From positions 40,719 to 104,718 of the forward strand of contig CAVPEB010000051.1 in NCBI GenBank assembly GCA_963702765.1: DNA of 64,000 nucleotides. Reading direction: 5' to 3'. Below are positions 26,460 to 36,501 of the stretch, piece after piece (position 1 is the stretch's first letter; each line of letters begins with the position of its first letter). A program made the translations under genes and the position numbers. This DNA is from DATMNR01 sp963702765 (lineage in GTDB: Bacteria > Chloroflexota > Ktedonobacteria > Ktedonobacterales > Ktedonobacteraceae). The notes beneath the pieces were generated by a model, which was not told where the DNA came from, made no database searches, and saw only the letters and a program-made list of their open reading frames with translations.

Positions 26460-27863
26460 TTAGCGCCGATAGCGAACTTTGCCATTGACCTCATCCTTAT
26501 TAAGCCTGCGGTTCAAATGTAGTCCCTCGAGGATAAACTCGACAGAAGAAGCTATACTGGCTGGACTTCCCCTACCATTGAGCTTATCAACAGCTTTGCT
26601 CAGTCCACCTACTTTCGAGAGCTGGTTCACATATTCCATGGATGACAAATCATCACCAACCTGTACATTCAAACCGCGCTCGAAGCCTGCAACCAGTTGC
26701 TCAAATTCACGCACTTCAAAGTATTCACTAAAGACTTCGAGAATTGAACCATTGATGAGTTTTTGTACGACTCGTTCCTCAGGTACATCACCAACTGTAT
26801 CAAGCTCAATTTTGCCACTGGTTGACGCAATAATAGCTGGCAAGTCGCTAATACGAGGAGCCACCTGTCGTTCTTTGAGTCGCATCGCACGGCGGCTGGC
26901 ATTACTGAGCACATTCTCAAAATTCGTGACTGAGACACGCACACTCACACCTGAACGCTGACTTATGTCATTGCTACGACGTGCCAGTTGAGTGATCTCA
27001 GCAACAATCTCTTTCATAAACTGAGGGAAGATAATTTCCATTCCCTCAGTAATAAAGTGGTTACTTTCAGACTCCATGATCTGAATTTCATGTTCCACTG
27101 TGCGAGGATAATGCGTGCGAATTTCAGACCCAACACGGTCTTTAAGTGGTGTGATGATACGGCCTCGGTTCGTATAATCTTCTGGATTGGCGCTGGCAAC
27201 GACATATACATCGAGCGGTAAACGAATTTTATACCCACGAATTTGCACATCACGCTCTTCCATGATATTCAACAAGCCAACCTGAATTCGCTCTGCCAGG
27301 TCCGGTAATTCGTTAATACAGAAAATGCCGCGATTGGTGCGAGGAATCATGCCGTAATGGATTGTCAATTCATCTGAAAGATAGCGACCTTCGGCAACAC
27401 GCACCGGATCGACCTCACCTACCAGATCCGAGATGGTTATATCTGGTGTCGCCAGTTTCTCACCATAGCGTCGATCTCTGGGCAACCATGTAATCTCTAC
27501 ATCATCGCCAAATTCATCCACTTTATCGCGACAGGCTTTACAAACTGGCTCAAAAGGATTGTCATTAATTTCGCATCCAGCAATTACTGGAATATATTCA
27601 TCAAGTAAATTCACCAGGCTACGTGCCAAACGCGTCTTCGCCTGGCCTCGCTCACCTAGAAAGATGATATCCTGGCCAGAGAGTATAGCATTTTCAACCT
27701 GGGGAATAACGGTATCTTCATAACCCACAATGCCTGGGAATAATTCTTCATTGTCGCGAAGTTTCTGAATGAGATTCTTCCGCATCTCCTCTTTAACTGT
27801 GAGAACCTTATATCCGCTTTCACGTAACTCGCTAATAGTGCGAGGACGGGTAACTGTTGTCAT
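26460..27863 (-). CDS. AAA+ ATPase, magnesium chelatase I / MoxR-like
   Basis: 467 residues. The P-loop is FLGERGQAKTRL (about 68-79), Walker B GIFCINELPDL (about 181-191), sensor 1 YVVASANPEDYTNRGRIITP and the arginine-finger region LKDRVGSEIRTHYPR. A Cys pair (CEINDNPFEPVCKAC, about 96-110) inserted after the first helix could bind metal. With the VWA gene downstream it forms a two-part chaperone-like machine. It is not part of a chlorophyll or cobalamin pathway here, since no such genes are nearby. Confidence 0.9.
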   Translation of the reverse strand: MTTVTRPRTISELRESGYKVLTVKEEMRKNLIQKLRDNEELFPGIVGYEDTVIPQVENAILSGQDIIFLGERGQAKTRLARSLVNLLDEYIPVIAGCEINDNPFEPVCKACRDKVDEFGDDVEITWLPRDRRYGEKLATPDITISDLVGEVDPVRVAEGRYLSDELTIHYGMIPRTNRGIFCINELPDLAERIQVGLLNIMEERDVQIRGYKIRLPLDVYVVASANPEDYTNRGRIITPLKDRVGSEIRTHYPRTVEHEIQIMESESNHFITEGMEIIFPQFMKEIVAEITQLARRSNDISQRSGVSVRVSVTNFENVLSNASRRAMRLKERQVAPRISDLPAIIASTSGKIELDTVGDVPEERVVQKLINGSILEVFSEYFEVREFEQLVAGFERGLNVQVGDDLSSMEYVNQLSKVGGLSKAVDKLNGRGSPASIASSVEFILEGLHLNRRLNKDEVNGKVRYRR

Positions 27864-28029
27864 TCGGCTTATTTGCTACCTTTCTTGGGGGCTGGCACGT
27901 GTGATGCATGTCTGGGAAAGGGGAAGACTAGCCAATCCTACATGATCCCACTGTACCTAACAGATGGAACCATAGGTATTCTACCGCCTCATATCAGAAA
28001 GTGCAAGTGGCATGCAATTCTAAGCGCTA

Positions 28030-30151
28030 TCACCTCGAACGACTTCTGAGATGTTGAGGAACGCTTGTGACAACAATTCCCGGACGGAAGAGTAGAGAAG
28101 CTTTTAAGCGGAGTGCAGTCTGATTATGCAAAATTTGCTCCCACCAATGAGCAACAACAAATTCCGCCAGAATAACTGTTACTGTATCGGTAGGGAAAAG
28201 TTCATGCACAGTATCGATATAAGCAAGAAGGGGGCGCGATAGCGAGCGATACGGTGACTCAATGATGATAAGCTGAGTCTCATCGTCCTCAGTTAAATGC
28301 CTTTGCCAGCGTTCCCACACCTCACGCACCTTATTTGCATCCTCTATGTCTATAGCTACATGTACCGCCGTCACATGTTTCGAGATAGAACGAGCATAAG
28401 CCAGGCTCTGTATAGCGGCTCTATCCAACCCTGCAATCGGTACAATCACACGGTGATGAATATCTTGTGGATGGATTGGAATATCACTTACCTTTTCACG
28501 TTCGACCCGTTCATAGTGGCGGTTAATTGCCATGAACATCAAAACCAGTAGAGGGATCAGAACAACAACGATCCATGCACCTTCGAGAAACTTAGTAGAT
28601 GCGATGACCAGTGCAACTATAAATGTGGTTACTGCTCCTAAGCCATTGAGGAGTAGACTACGCAACCATCCCTTGTGCTCATTACGCAGACGCCACCAAT
28701 GCAGACACCATACCACCCTGGGAAAGGGTAAAAGACAAAAAGACACCAACAGCATAGAGATTGATGAGTTGTGTTGTATTACCCTCGAAACTAACAAGTA
28801 GGAGGACTGCAAGCCCTGCCAGGAATATGATGCCAATGGAGAATGCCAAGCGGTCACCCCGAAAAGAGAACTGGGTTGGCAGAAACTTATCACGCGCAAG
28901 TAGTGAAGCCAATCTTGGAAAGTCTGCATAACTGGTATTTGCCGCCAGGGTCAAAATTAACAAGGTTGCGATTTGAAACACAGCAAACATGAAAGTTAGA
29001 GGTCCTGTAAATACCTTCGAAGCTATCTGCGAGGTGACCGAAGGAATGCCTGATGCATAGGCTTCGATTCCATATGAAGTTCCAAGTAATGAGATACCAA
29101 TGAAAAGTGTACCGAGAATAACAGCCATCCAGGTAAGAGTTGCTCGTGCATTGCGCGCTTCCGGCTTTTTAAAGGCCGGCACACCGTTAGAGATCGCTTC
29201 TACACCTGTCATCGCTGAGCAGCCAGCAGCAAATGATTTGAGTATCAGAAACAAGGTAAGTGATTCAGCCGCAGGGGAATAAGGAAAAGTGCCAATGATA
29301 GGATTATGCTGAATAAAGAAGGATTTGATAACCCCAACAATAATCAATAAAAGAGCACTACCAATAAAAATATAGGTGGGTATTGCGAAAATCGAACCTG
29401 ACTCACGCACTCCGCGCAGATTTACAACTGTAATAATGATGACCAAAGCGACATCAATATACACCACATACGGTGACAAACCTGTAAAAAGCGAGGCTAA
29501 ATTCTGTACACCAGCGGAAATGCTGACAGCAACGGTCAATACATAGTCGATCATCAATGAAGCAGCAGCAATAAGGCCAGGGAGCGTCCCAAGATTGTCT
29601 TTCGCCACGATGTATGATCCACCACCATTTGGGTAAGCAGGTATGGTTTGTCTATAAGAAATTGCCACGATTGCAAGCAAACCAACGATAGCAAAGCTAA
29701 TGGGTAACGTGAGACCTAGATGATTTGATCCAGCAGCCACAAGGCTAATAAGAATTGCCTCTGTAGCATATGCAACCGAAGAGATTGCATCCGATGAAAG
29801 CACTGCTAGCGCTTTGAATTTTGTTAGTCGTTCGTGTTCTGCCTGAGCTGAAGCAATAGGTGCCCCAATGAGAATTCGCTTTACATTCGAAACCACTTTT
29901 CCCATTCCCTTACGGGGAACTTGCGTAACTTCAGTGGCTTCTAACATGCCTGTGCCTATACGCCGAAAAGATCGCTGGCTCGGTAATACAACTCGAACGC
30001 GCTCGTTTCCAGGGAAACTACCTTTGCGAACCTCAGTGCGAACCAATCGAGTTGGATCTTCTTCATCAATCAGTTCTGGATTATGTCTCGTAGCGTCCCC
30101 ACCACTGCCACTTTTCAGGCTTTGGCTATCTTGATCATCCATCGATACCAC
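28030..30151 (-). pseudogene. KimA-like APC-superfamily K+ transporter with one frameshift
   Basis: The first frame (30151-28690) gives a polar head with PSQRSFRRIGTGMLEATEV, then LTKFKALAVLSSDAISSVAY and about ten membrane helices. It stops after SQGGMVSALV. The other frame continues with LHWWRLRNEHKGWLRS, two more helices and a cytoplasmic USP-like domain (about 180 residues, RVIVPIAGLDRAAIQSLAYARS). A single base change near 28695-28705 separates them. Whole, it would be the usual ~680 residues of high-affinity K+ importers. Either the gene is recently broken or the base is a sequence error. Confidence 0.8.
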
Positions 30152-30209
30152 CTCTTATGCTAGTCTGACAAAAAACTATCAAAAAACATGAGCTAATAAC
30201 TCTGTTTAC

Positions 30210-30239
30210 AGTATAGTAATGGTATTGAATTAGTATCAA
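30210..30239 (-). promoter_or_regulatory. Promoter of the kimA-like gene
   Basis: On the minus strand TTGATA (30239-30234) and TATACT (30215-30210) are separated by 18 bases, about 60 bases before the start codon. Confidence 0.6.
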
Positions 30240-30457
30240 GCGAAATATTCTCTCAGCCTTCTCAACAGTGAACTTCTTGAGTTCTTCTTGATGATTTCAT
30301 TGCTTTTCTTGAGCATTTTTTGAGCATTATTTACTTTCTATTTAGTATACCATTGATAACCTGATGTGTTGCGAGATACGATTCCTATGCATGGCCTCTC
30401 TTAAGTCAATGTCTGAATGATTTCAGCATGACTACAGTGCTTTCATATTAAGACAAG

Positions 30458-30516
30458 AGATATCCCCAATTTGAAACCTCATGCGACTCGCATGAGGTTT
30501 CAAATTGGGGATATCT
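30458..30516. terminator. 29-bp perfect hairpin downstream of the kimA promoter region
   Basis: 30458-30486 pairs without mismatch with 30488-30516 around a single central base. It lies 14 bases past the start of the intergenic region next to the redoxin stop (30531). Since both neighbours are on the minus strand it would stop transcription leaving the redoxin gene. The length and perfection are more than a simple terminator needs, so it may be a mobile palindrome. Confidence 0.6.
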
Positions 30517-30530
30517 TAGAAATCTCAATC

Positions 30531-30803
30531 CTATACTGAGAACTTAGAAGCAAGCTCGCGTTGACTTGGCTCAACTAATATACTGCCATCTGGGAAAACA
30601 ATAGTTGGCACGCTCTTATAACCACGATTTACACGAGAGACGTACTCTGCGGCTTGATCATCCTCTTCGATGTTTATAGATTCATACGTAATACCGCGGG
30701 CGTCAAACCATCGTTTCGCCATACGGCAATCACCACACCACGTTGTAACATACATTTTTATAGTTTGTTTATTGGATGAAGAATTCGTAGGGAATTGTTG
30801 CAC
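30531..30803 (-). CDS. Glutaredoxin/mycoredoxin-like protein
   Basis: The start is set at the GTG at 30803, six bases after AAGGAG; a longer frame from 30857 has none. The ~90-residue product carries the redox site TTWCGDCRMAKRW (CxxC), the cis-Pro loop SVPTIVFPDG and the family end PSQRELASKF. It reduces mixed disulfides (with mycothiol, bacillithiol or a related thiol) in the cytoplasm. It follows the geranylgeranyl-reductase-like gene on the same strand, 61 bases apart. Confidence 0.85.
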   Translation of the reverse strand: MQQFPTNSSSNKQTIKMYVTTWCGDCRMAKRWFDARGITYESINIEEDDQAAEYVSRVNRGYKSVPTIVFPDGSILVEPSQRELASKFSV

Positions 30804-30864
30804 AAAATACTCCTTGCAGTGATAAAAATGAGAAATGTTCCTACACAGAATAAACACAACACAT

Positions 30865-32106
30865 CTAAGAAATATTCCCTGCTGGCTTATTGATCCGCTC
30901 TAACAGCACATCAAAGAACTTTTTCCCTCCAGTTGCCATCAACCCGGGATTGCGTGCTAGAACTCCCATTATCAGCCCCACACTAAAATCACCACGTAGT
31001 GCCTGTGCAACCTGTGCAGGAGTCATTCGCTGCATCAGATGAAGCGCATTGTCCCATTGCTCATCACTATAATTGGCAATATGCTTGTTTATGAGATAGG
31101 CAATATCCAGATCACGACCGAACCTGGCACGCCATTGTTTATCAAAGCGCCCAAGATATGCAGCCGAAGTATCTCCCGTTTGTACAGCTTCAGCAGCAAT
31201 CGTGCCTGCCATTTGCCCTGAGTAGATCGCAAAACGAATACCCTCTCCAACCAATGTTGATCCCTGCCCTCCAGCATCTCCTGCCACCAGCAACCCATCA
31301 TGTGAAAATCGCTCAACTGGTCCTTCCGAAGGAAACAACCCGGTGTGATATTCAATCGGACTGGCATCTTTGAATTTATCTGATAACTGGGGAAGATCAT
31401 GAACTATACTATCCAAATAGGCCCGCGCATCATCATCACAATCAGGGTGAAGCACACCAACACCAAGGCGCACGCGACCATTCCCACGCGGAAATGCCCA
31501 TGCATAACCCCGTGGCGCGTACTTACTCCCCATTATAAGAAATAGCTCATCCGATGGGTAGTTTGGTGCATATACATCATATTCCGCCCCGTATCCATAA
31601 CGATGAAATGCTTTGCCCATCCCGGTACGCACTCCGATATGCCGCGAAAAGCCACTGGCATCAATCGTCATAGGTGCATGAATACTTATGCGTTCACTAA
31701 CATGGTTCTTCGCAGTCACACCCACGATGCGATCGTTTTCCACAATTGTTGATTCAACTGTATGACGGACACGCAGTACAGCCCCAGCAGCGATAGCACG
31801 GCTCGCCAGATGCTGATAGACTCCTCGTACATCAAGAACACAGGCAACCGCAGGTTGATAGTTCAAGGAAACGTCACAATTGGGAGAGACAAATACGACT
31901 TTCGTTATAGGGTGATACAGATTTTCTGGGATAGCAAGCGCTTTCATATCCCTAATCCAGCTACCCCCGCTTGTATGAACGGGATACCCAATCTCATTCT
32001 GCCGCTCTAAAACTATGGTGCGCACATTCAGTTTGCTGGCTGCTTCAGCGGCAGCTAAACCCGCGGGACCTCCACCAACAATTAAAACATCACACTCTTC
32101 AGTCAT
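30865..32106 (-). CDS. Geranylgeranyl reductase-family flavoenzyme
   Basis: The start at 32106 (MTEECDVLIVGGGPAGLAAA) follows GAAGAAGGG; the longer frame adds 15 unlikely residues. In the 413-residue product the FAD site GGGPAGLAAAEAASK is at about 9-23, the second FAD region DGLLVAGDAGGQGSTLVGEGIRFA at about 275-298, and LDVRGVYQHLASRA lies in between. Members saturate isoprenoid chains of lipids, quinones or pigments. The exact substrate is not visible. Confidence 0.85.
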   Translation of the reverse strand: MTEECDVLIVGGGPAGLAAAEAASKLNVRTIVLERQNEIGYPVHTSGGSWIRDMKALAIPENLYHPITKVVFVSPNCDVSLNYQPAVACVLDVRGVYQHLASRAIAAGAVLRVRHTVESTIVENDRIVGVTAKNHVSERISIHAPMTIDASGFSRHIGVRTGMGKAFHRYGYGAEYDVYAPNYPSDELFLIMGSKYAPRGYAWAFPRGNGRVRLGVGVLHPDCDDDARAYLDSIVHDLPQLSDKFKDASPIEYHTGLFPSEGPVERFSHDGLLVAGDAGGQGSTLVGEGIRFAIYSGQMAGTIAAEAVQTGDTSAAYLGRFDKQWRARFGRDLDIAYLINKHIANYSDEQWDNALHLMQRMTPAQVAQALRGDFSVGLIMGVLARNPGLMATGGKKFFDVLLERINKPAGNIS

Positions 32107-32321
32107 GAATAACCCTTCTTCAAATTCAGAGGTACAAGATGAAGCGGCCACACAGCTCGCTTGACTTTTTTGACGATTGATTTGTTGAAATAGTATAGCT
32201 CACCTCGCTCAGCATTGTCCAGCACTGATTTATTTTTGCGATACTATCCTTGCCCAAACATGCTTATGTGCTTACAATTGTCTTATTAGACTTTATTGAG
32301 TTCTTTTTGGTGTTAATTGAC

Positions 32322-33533
32322 ATGGCCACTAACAACACAACAAGCGAAATCTTGATTATTGGCGGCGGCATTACAGGTGCCTCAACTGCCTATTTTTTGA
32401 CTCAGGCCGGACATGATGTGATAATACTCGAACGCAATGAGCTGACAAGCGAAGCATCTGGACTTAACGCTGGCACGCTCTGGCAGATCGGTTGGGGCAC
32501 TTCTCTCGATCTCTCAAACACTCTGAGCATGGGAGGCCTGCAAATATTCGAGATGTTACAGTCCGAATTGGGCTATGATATCGAGTTTCGTCAATCTGGT
32601 GCATTAAAGGCAATTCAGACTGAAGAAGAATTAGATGTTCAGCAAAAAGAAGTCCATCATCTCAAATCACAGGGATACGGCGTGGAATTGATGTCGACGC
32701 GAGATGCACAATCTATCGAACCAGAACTCAGTTCAGCGTTATTGGGATGTCTTCACTATCCTCTTGGAGGTAGCGCGAATCCGATTAAAGCTACCCTGGC
32801 CCTTGCTTCAGCGGCACAAAATCAGGGCGCGCGTCTATTCACACATCACGAAGTCGTATCGATGCAATATCTCAAAAACAGTCACTACAAAGTTGTTACT
32901 TCTACAGGTATCTTTGAGACACAAACGTTAGTTTTAGCAGCCGGGCCATGGTGTAGAGATATAGGGTCAATGCTGCACTTACATATCCCAGTATATTCAG
33001 TTCGCGGTCAGATGTGGTCAACAGGCCCCGTTTCTTCTCGATTGTTTCATGCTCTTGGAGCAGCGGAATCAACTCTCTTCTGGCATAGAAATCCGCTTAG
33101 CGATATGAATATCCCGTCTGAGCTGACTCATCACGACAACGTTCGCCTCACACGCCATCTCTACGGACGCCAGACACTTAATGGTGAGATTATTTTCGGT
33201 GGCGACAGACAATTGATTGGTAACAAAACCCCAGACAAAGTTGGAATTGAAACGAATCGAAATCATGTAATTGAAATTTTTCCGTTTTTAAGTCAATTCC
33301 CTATCAAACGAACCTGGGCTGGACTTATGCCTTTTACTTCAAATTCTGAACCTATCATTGGAACGATTCCACAATACGAAAATCTCTATATTGTTACAGG
33401 TTTAAGCTCTTCTGGATTTGAGCAAGGTCCAATGGCTGGCAAACTTATGGCTGAATGTATTCATAGTGAGCAGGATATCCCTATCCTCTCGAGCGCAGCA
33501 CCAATTCGGCAGGTTACGCATGTGTTGCATTAG
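32322..33533 (+). CDS. FAD-dependent amine/amino-acid oxidoreductase (DadA-like)
   Basis: The start at 32322 (MATNNTTSEILIIGGGITGAS) puts the nucleotide-binding GGGITGASTAYFL at the N-terminus as usual; the upstream frame encodes a hydrophobic stretch unlike the family. In the ~403-residue product the DAO fold is seen as DVIILERNELTSEASGLNAGTLW, TLVLAAGPWCRDIG and a C-terminal YIVTGLSSSGFEQGPMAG. Such enzymes oxidise D-amino acids, glycine or sarcosine. No ribosome site is clear. Confidence 0.85.
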   Translation: MATNNTTSEILIIGGGITGASTAYFLTQAGHDVIILERNELTSEASGLNAGTLWQIGWGTSLDLSNTLSMGGLQIFEMLQSELGYDIEFRQSGALKAIQTEEELDVQQKEVHHLKSQGYGVELMSTRDAQSIEPELSSALLGCLHYPLGGSANPIKATLALASAAQNQGARLFTHHEVVSMQYLKNSHYKVVTSTGIFETQTLVLAAGPWCRDIGSMLHLHIPVYSVRGQMWSTGPVSSRLFHALGAAESTLFWHRNPLSDMNIPSELTHHDNVRLTRHLYGRQTLNGEIIFGGDRQLIGNKTPDKVGIETNRNHVIEIFPFLSQFPIKRTWAGLMPFTSNSEPIIGTIPQYENLYIVTGLSSSGFEQGPMAGKLMAECIHSEQDIPILSSAAPIRQVTHVLH

Positions 33534-33701
33534 TTAATTCCATCAGCTGTACGCTTGTCGTTCTTGTCTATTTCCTCTACAATAGGGATAGAGGGTTAAC
33601 TATATGCCTGGAAGACAATCATGACAAAGATGTCACGATGAGCCAGTGTATAGGCAAAGAATGCCATTCACATGCTATGAGATGACACAAGGAGATTTTG
33701 C

Positions 33702-34781
33702 ATGATTGTCGTAATGCAGCAACATTGTAATGACGAAGCTATTGAACATGTAATGACTTACCTGAAAAACCATGGACTAAGTGGCCACCTTTCACAAGGC
33801 GTTGAGCGCACAATTATTGGTGTACTCGGTGCGGTTGGCCCATCGGGTACTCGAACTGCGGCGGGAGGCATTAATCCAGAAATCCAGGATGCACTCGAAG
33901 GGCTGCCATCCGTTGAACAAGTAGTCATCGTTACCAAACCCTATAAACTGGCCAGCCGGGAGTTTCACCCTGAAAATACCGTTGTCGAGATCCCTACTCC
34001 TTGTGTTTCCGATGGAGTAGTTCGCATTGGTGACACTTCAGTGATTACGATGGCAGGGCCGTGCACTGTCGAAAGTGAAAAACAGCTCCTGACAACGGCT
34101 GAGGCGGTGAGAAAAGAAGGAGCAGTTATTCTACGTGGCGGAGCCTTCAAACCTTCTACTTCTCCTTATGGTTTCAGGGGAATGGGTGAAGGGGGGCTTA
34201 AGCTTCTAGCCAAAGCGCGTAAAGAATTCGGAATGTCGATCATTACCGAAGTGATGACTCCCACAGATGTTGAATTGGTGTGTGAATATGCCGATATTCT
34301 CCAAATTGGTACCCGAAATATGCAAAACTATATGCTTCTCGACGAGGTTGGGCGCACTAACAAACCTGTGGTACTTAAACGTGGTATGTCCGCTACTATT
34401 GAAGAATGGTTATTGGCTGCAGAATACATACTTTCCCAGGGAAACTCTAATGTAATACTATGCGAACGAGGTATTCGCACGTTCGAGAAGATGACCCGTA
34501 ATACAATGGATATCAGTGCTATTCCAGTCATCAAAAGAGTTTCACATTTACCCATTATTGCCGACCCTAGCCAGGGTACTGGTCACCGTCATCTTGTGAG
34601 TGCGATGTCTCTTGCCTCGGTTGCTGCGGGCGCTGATGGCCTGTTAATTGAAGTTCACCCAAACCCTGACGAAGCTCTGAAAGATGGTGCTCAATCTCTT
34701 ACCCCAGATCAGTTTAGAAGTTTGATGCCGCAACTGCTAGCTATTTCCAATGCCATTGGAAGAACCCTGGCTAGCGACTAA
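33702..34781 (+). CDS. aroF: 3-deoxy-7-phosphoheptulonate synthase (type I-beta DAHP synthase)
   Basis: 359 residues; ATG after AAGGAGATTTTGC. An N-terminal ferredoxin-like regulatory domain (about 1-75) is followed by the TIM barrel with [40 protein letters not shown] and [10 protein letters not shown] (metal and phosphoenolpyruvate ligands). It condenses phosphoenolpyruvate and erythrose 4-phosphate, the first step of the shikimate path. It stands alone. Confidence 0.96.
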   Translation: MIVVMQQHCNDEAIEHVMTYLKNHGLSGHLSQGVERTIIGVLGAVGPSGTRTAAGGINPEIQDALEGLPSVEQVVIVTKPYKLASREFHPENTVVEIPTPCVSDGVVRIGDTSVITMAGPCTVESEKQLLTTAEAVRKEGAVILRGGAFKPSTSPYGFRGMGEGGLKLLAKARKEFGMSIITEVMTPTDVELVCEYADILQIGTRNMQNYMLLDEVGRTNKPVVLKRGMSATIEEWLLAAEYILSQGNSNVILCERGIRTFEKMTRNTMDISAIPVIKRVSHLPIIADPSQGTGHRHLVSAMSLASVAAGADGLLIEVHPNPDEALKDGAQSLTPDQFRSLMPQLLAISNAIGRTLASD

Positions 34782-34802
34782 CTTTAACAAGAGTTGGCTA
34801 GA

Positions 34803-34810
34803 ATACAGAG
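34803..34810. repeat. Target-site duplication, left copy
   Basis: ATACAGAG directly beside the left inverted repeat; an identical octamer lies at 36208-36215 beside the right repeat. Confidence 0.93.
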
Positions 34811-36207
34811 GGTTCTCCATCCTTGCGGGGGAAAGTGGTGAAACGTTCATGCGCCATTGCCCAGTAAAATGCGCAATCGCAGATGGGAGCGATTGCGCTA
34901 GCCATAGCCTTGGCGCATGATGGCTTTGGTGCGGTTGTTCTTGCCTTCCACAAAGCCATTGGAAAGACGCATGGGCAAAAACTGGAAACAGGCGAGGATT
35001 TCATGTCGCCAGTTTTTAAAGGCAGAGAGAGTTTTGCGCAAAGGCTCAAGCCCAAGCGTTTGGACTCTCGCAATCCAGGCATCCAGGAGCGTTTCGGCAG
35101 TGGTGACCGTAGACGTTGCATACCAGGTCCGTAGCTCTTCTGTGAGCTGCCATGCCATCTCCAGGACGGGAAGCTGTTCGCCAATGCGGGTGCGATCTTG
35201 TGCCTGCTCTTCTGTGAGGTCTTCATGTGCCCGCAGAAACAGAAACGGTTTGCCTTCCAGCAACGGTTTCCCTTCTTTCTTGTGCGCCCAGCTTTGCAGC
35301 ACTTTCTTGAACCCTTTCATCACAGGCTGTATCACATGAAAGTGATCGACGACAATGTGAGCATGAGGCAAGCAGAGTTGAACCGCCGGGCGATACGACG
35401 CACGCATATCCATACGCACCGCTTTGACCGCATCAGGCGTACGGAGCCGTTCGAGCAGCGTCATGACTTCTTCTTGTTTACGTCCAGCCCTCACTTCCAA
35501 CACCTGACGAGCGACCAGATCGCAAAGGATCGTATCATAGTGGTGTCCTGTGCGGCGTGCATCCTCAGCAATGCCGAGAAACTCCGGAGTGTCGAGCGGC
35601 TGCAGCTCATCCAGGTTCAGTCCTTTTCCGTTGAGTTTCTGGAGTGCCACCGTGTGGAAACACTCCTGCACGAAGCGGGGACCGACTCCAGTGGCAGTGG
35701 CGACATGCGAAAGAGGCTGGGTACAGCCCAGCTCGCCGATCTCCTCGCGCAAACGGGCAGTCGTCTTTCTGCGCCAGCCACACGCCGTCTCAGGTTCGCG
35801 TCCCGGCTTTGCGACACTGCAAACAGCGCAAGCGGCGGTTCAGTATGATCAACTCGACGGGATGCTCTCGCAAGGCACAATCTCGTTTCTTTCTGGGTCG
35901 CGTCTCATGAATTTTGACGCACTGCTTGTGACAATGAGGGCAGGTGGCCTGGGTCGTTGTTGCCATGACCTCCACTCTCATCGTCCCATTGGCGAGCCAG
36001 TGCTGGCTCACACTATGCAACCCGTCGAGGTCTCATGGCACCAGTATGGCTTCGTTATTGGCTGCTTCTCCTGTGGTATGCTGACTTGACAAGGGGTGTC
36101 CTCCCCGGCTTGATTGGTTTTCGAACCCTCGTCTAACGAAGCACAAACCCTCTGTTCTTTTCCTCCTGCCTTATTTTTACTCAGTTTCCCCCGCAAGGAT
36201 GGAGAAC
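34811..36207 (-). mobile_element. ISL3-family insertion sequence, complete ends
   Basis: 1397 bp bounded by perfect 24-bp inverted repeats (34811-34834 and 36184-36207; outer sequence ggttctccatccttgcgg...) and flanked by an 8-bp direct repeat, ATACAGAG. The repeat lengths and 8-bp duplication fit ISL3. The transposase inside is broken (see next entry), so the copy can only move in trans. Insertion is downstream of aroF, harming no gene that can be seen. The perfect ends imply a recent arrival. Confidence 0.95.
34847..36020 (-). pseudogene. ISL3 transposase, frameshifted and with an internal stop
   Basis: The first frame (36020-35795) has the zinc-binding N-terminus CPHCHKQCVKIHET and CLQCRKAG. 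After a frame change near 35800 it continues in the frame ending at 34898 with DMRASYRPAVQLCLPHAHIVVDHFHVIQ (split: DxxxxY...D of the DDE domain) and FVEGKNNRTKAIMRQGYG. A TAG then interrupts RNRSHLRLRILLGNGA, which ends at 34847. The family would read straight through. Two separate lesions make it inactive. Confidence 0.9.
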
Positions 36208-36215
36208 CATACAGA
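36208..36215. repeat. Target-site duplication, right copy
   Basis: ATACAGAG, identical to 34803-34810; created by insertion of the ISL3 element. Confidence 0.93.
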
Positions 36216-36355
36216 GCATCCACTTGTCATATGACAAAAGCGCACTTAGAATGACAAGTAAAGAGCTGATTTCGATATTCTGGTCAGATGTGCCGATAAC
36301 CCAATTCGCTGTGGTTTATACACAGCACACCCTGGACAATGGCATCTGGTAACAT

Positions 36356-36384
36356 TTGATATTGCTTGTGTAACGTGGTATAAT
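36356..36384 (+). promoter_or_regulatory. Promoter of the PolX-like gene
   Basis: TTGATA (36356-36361), 17-base spacer, TATAAT (36379-36384), about 118 bases before the start at 36502. The rest of the 36216-36501 gap shows nothing else of note. Confidence 0.7.
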
Positions 36385-36501
36385 TAGAACATGAATTCAA
36401 TGTAATTTGTACACTAATAACAATTTCCGCTTTTCAATACTGTTCTAAGAATAACAAATAGAGATAGTCTGTTCTGCCCGTGAAGGAAAGGAGCTGGTAT
36501 C

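Larger units (their letters stand above)
30152..30530. other. Intergenic region with the kimA-like promoter and a long hairpin
   Basis: 379 bases upstream of the K+ transporter. The half next to the gene holds a promoter; the far half holds a 29-bp hairpin near the end of the redoxin gene. I looked for the ydaO-type c-di-AMP riboswitch that often precedes KimA genes and saw none. Confidence 0.6.

Noticed and set aside
30152..30300. Possible c-di-AMP (ydaO) riboswitch before the kimA-like gene
   Set aside because: Expected conserved blocks were looked for and not found; only a promoter was seen.
35198..36089. Long forward frames across the ISL3 element
   Set aside because: Antisense of the transposase, which has clear motifs on the minus strand.
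36008..36223. 71-codon frame upstream of the ISL3 transposase
   Set aside because: Crosses the inverted repeat and target duplication; no family match.
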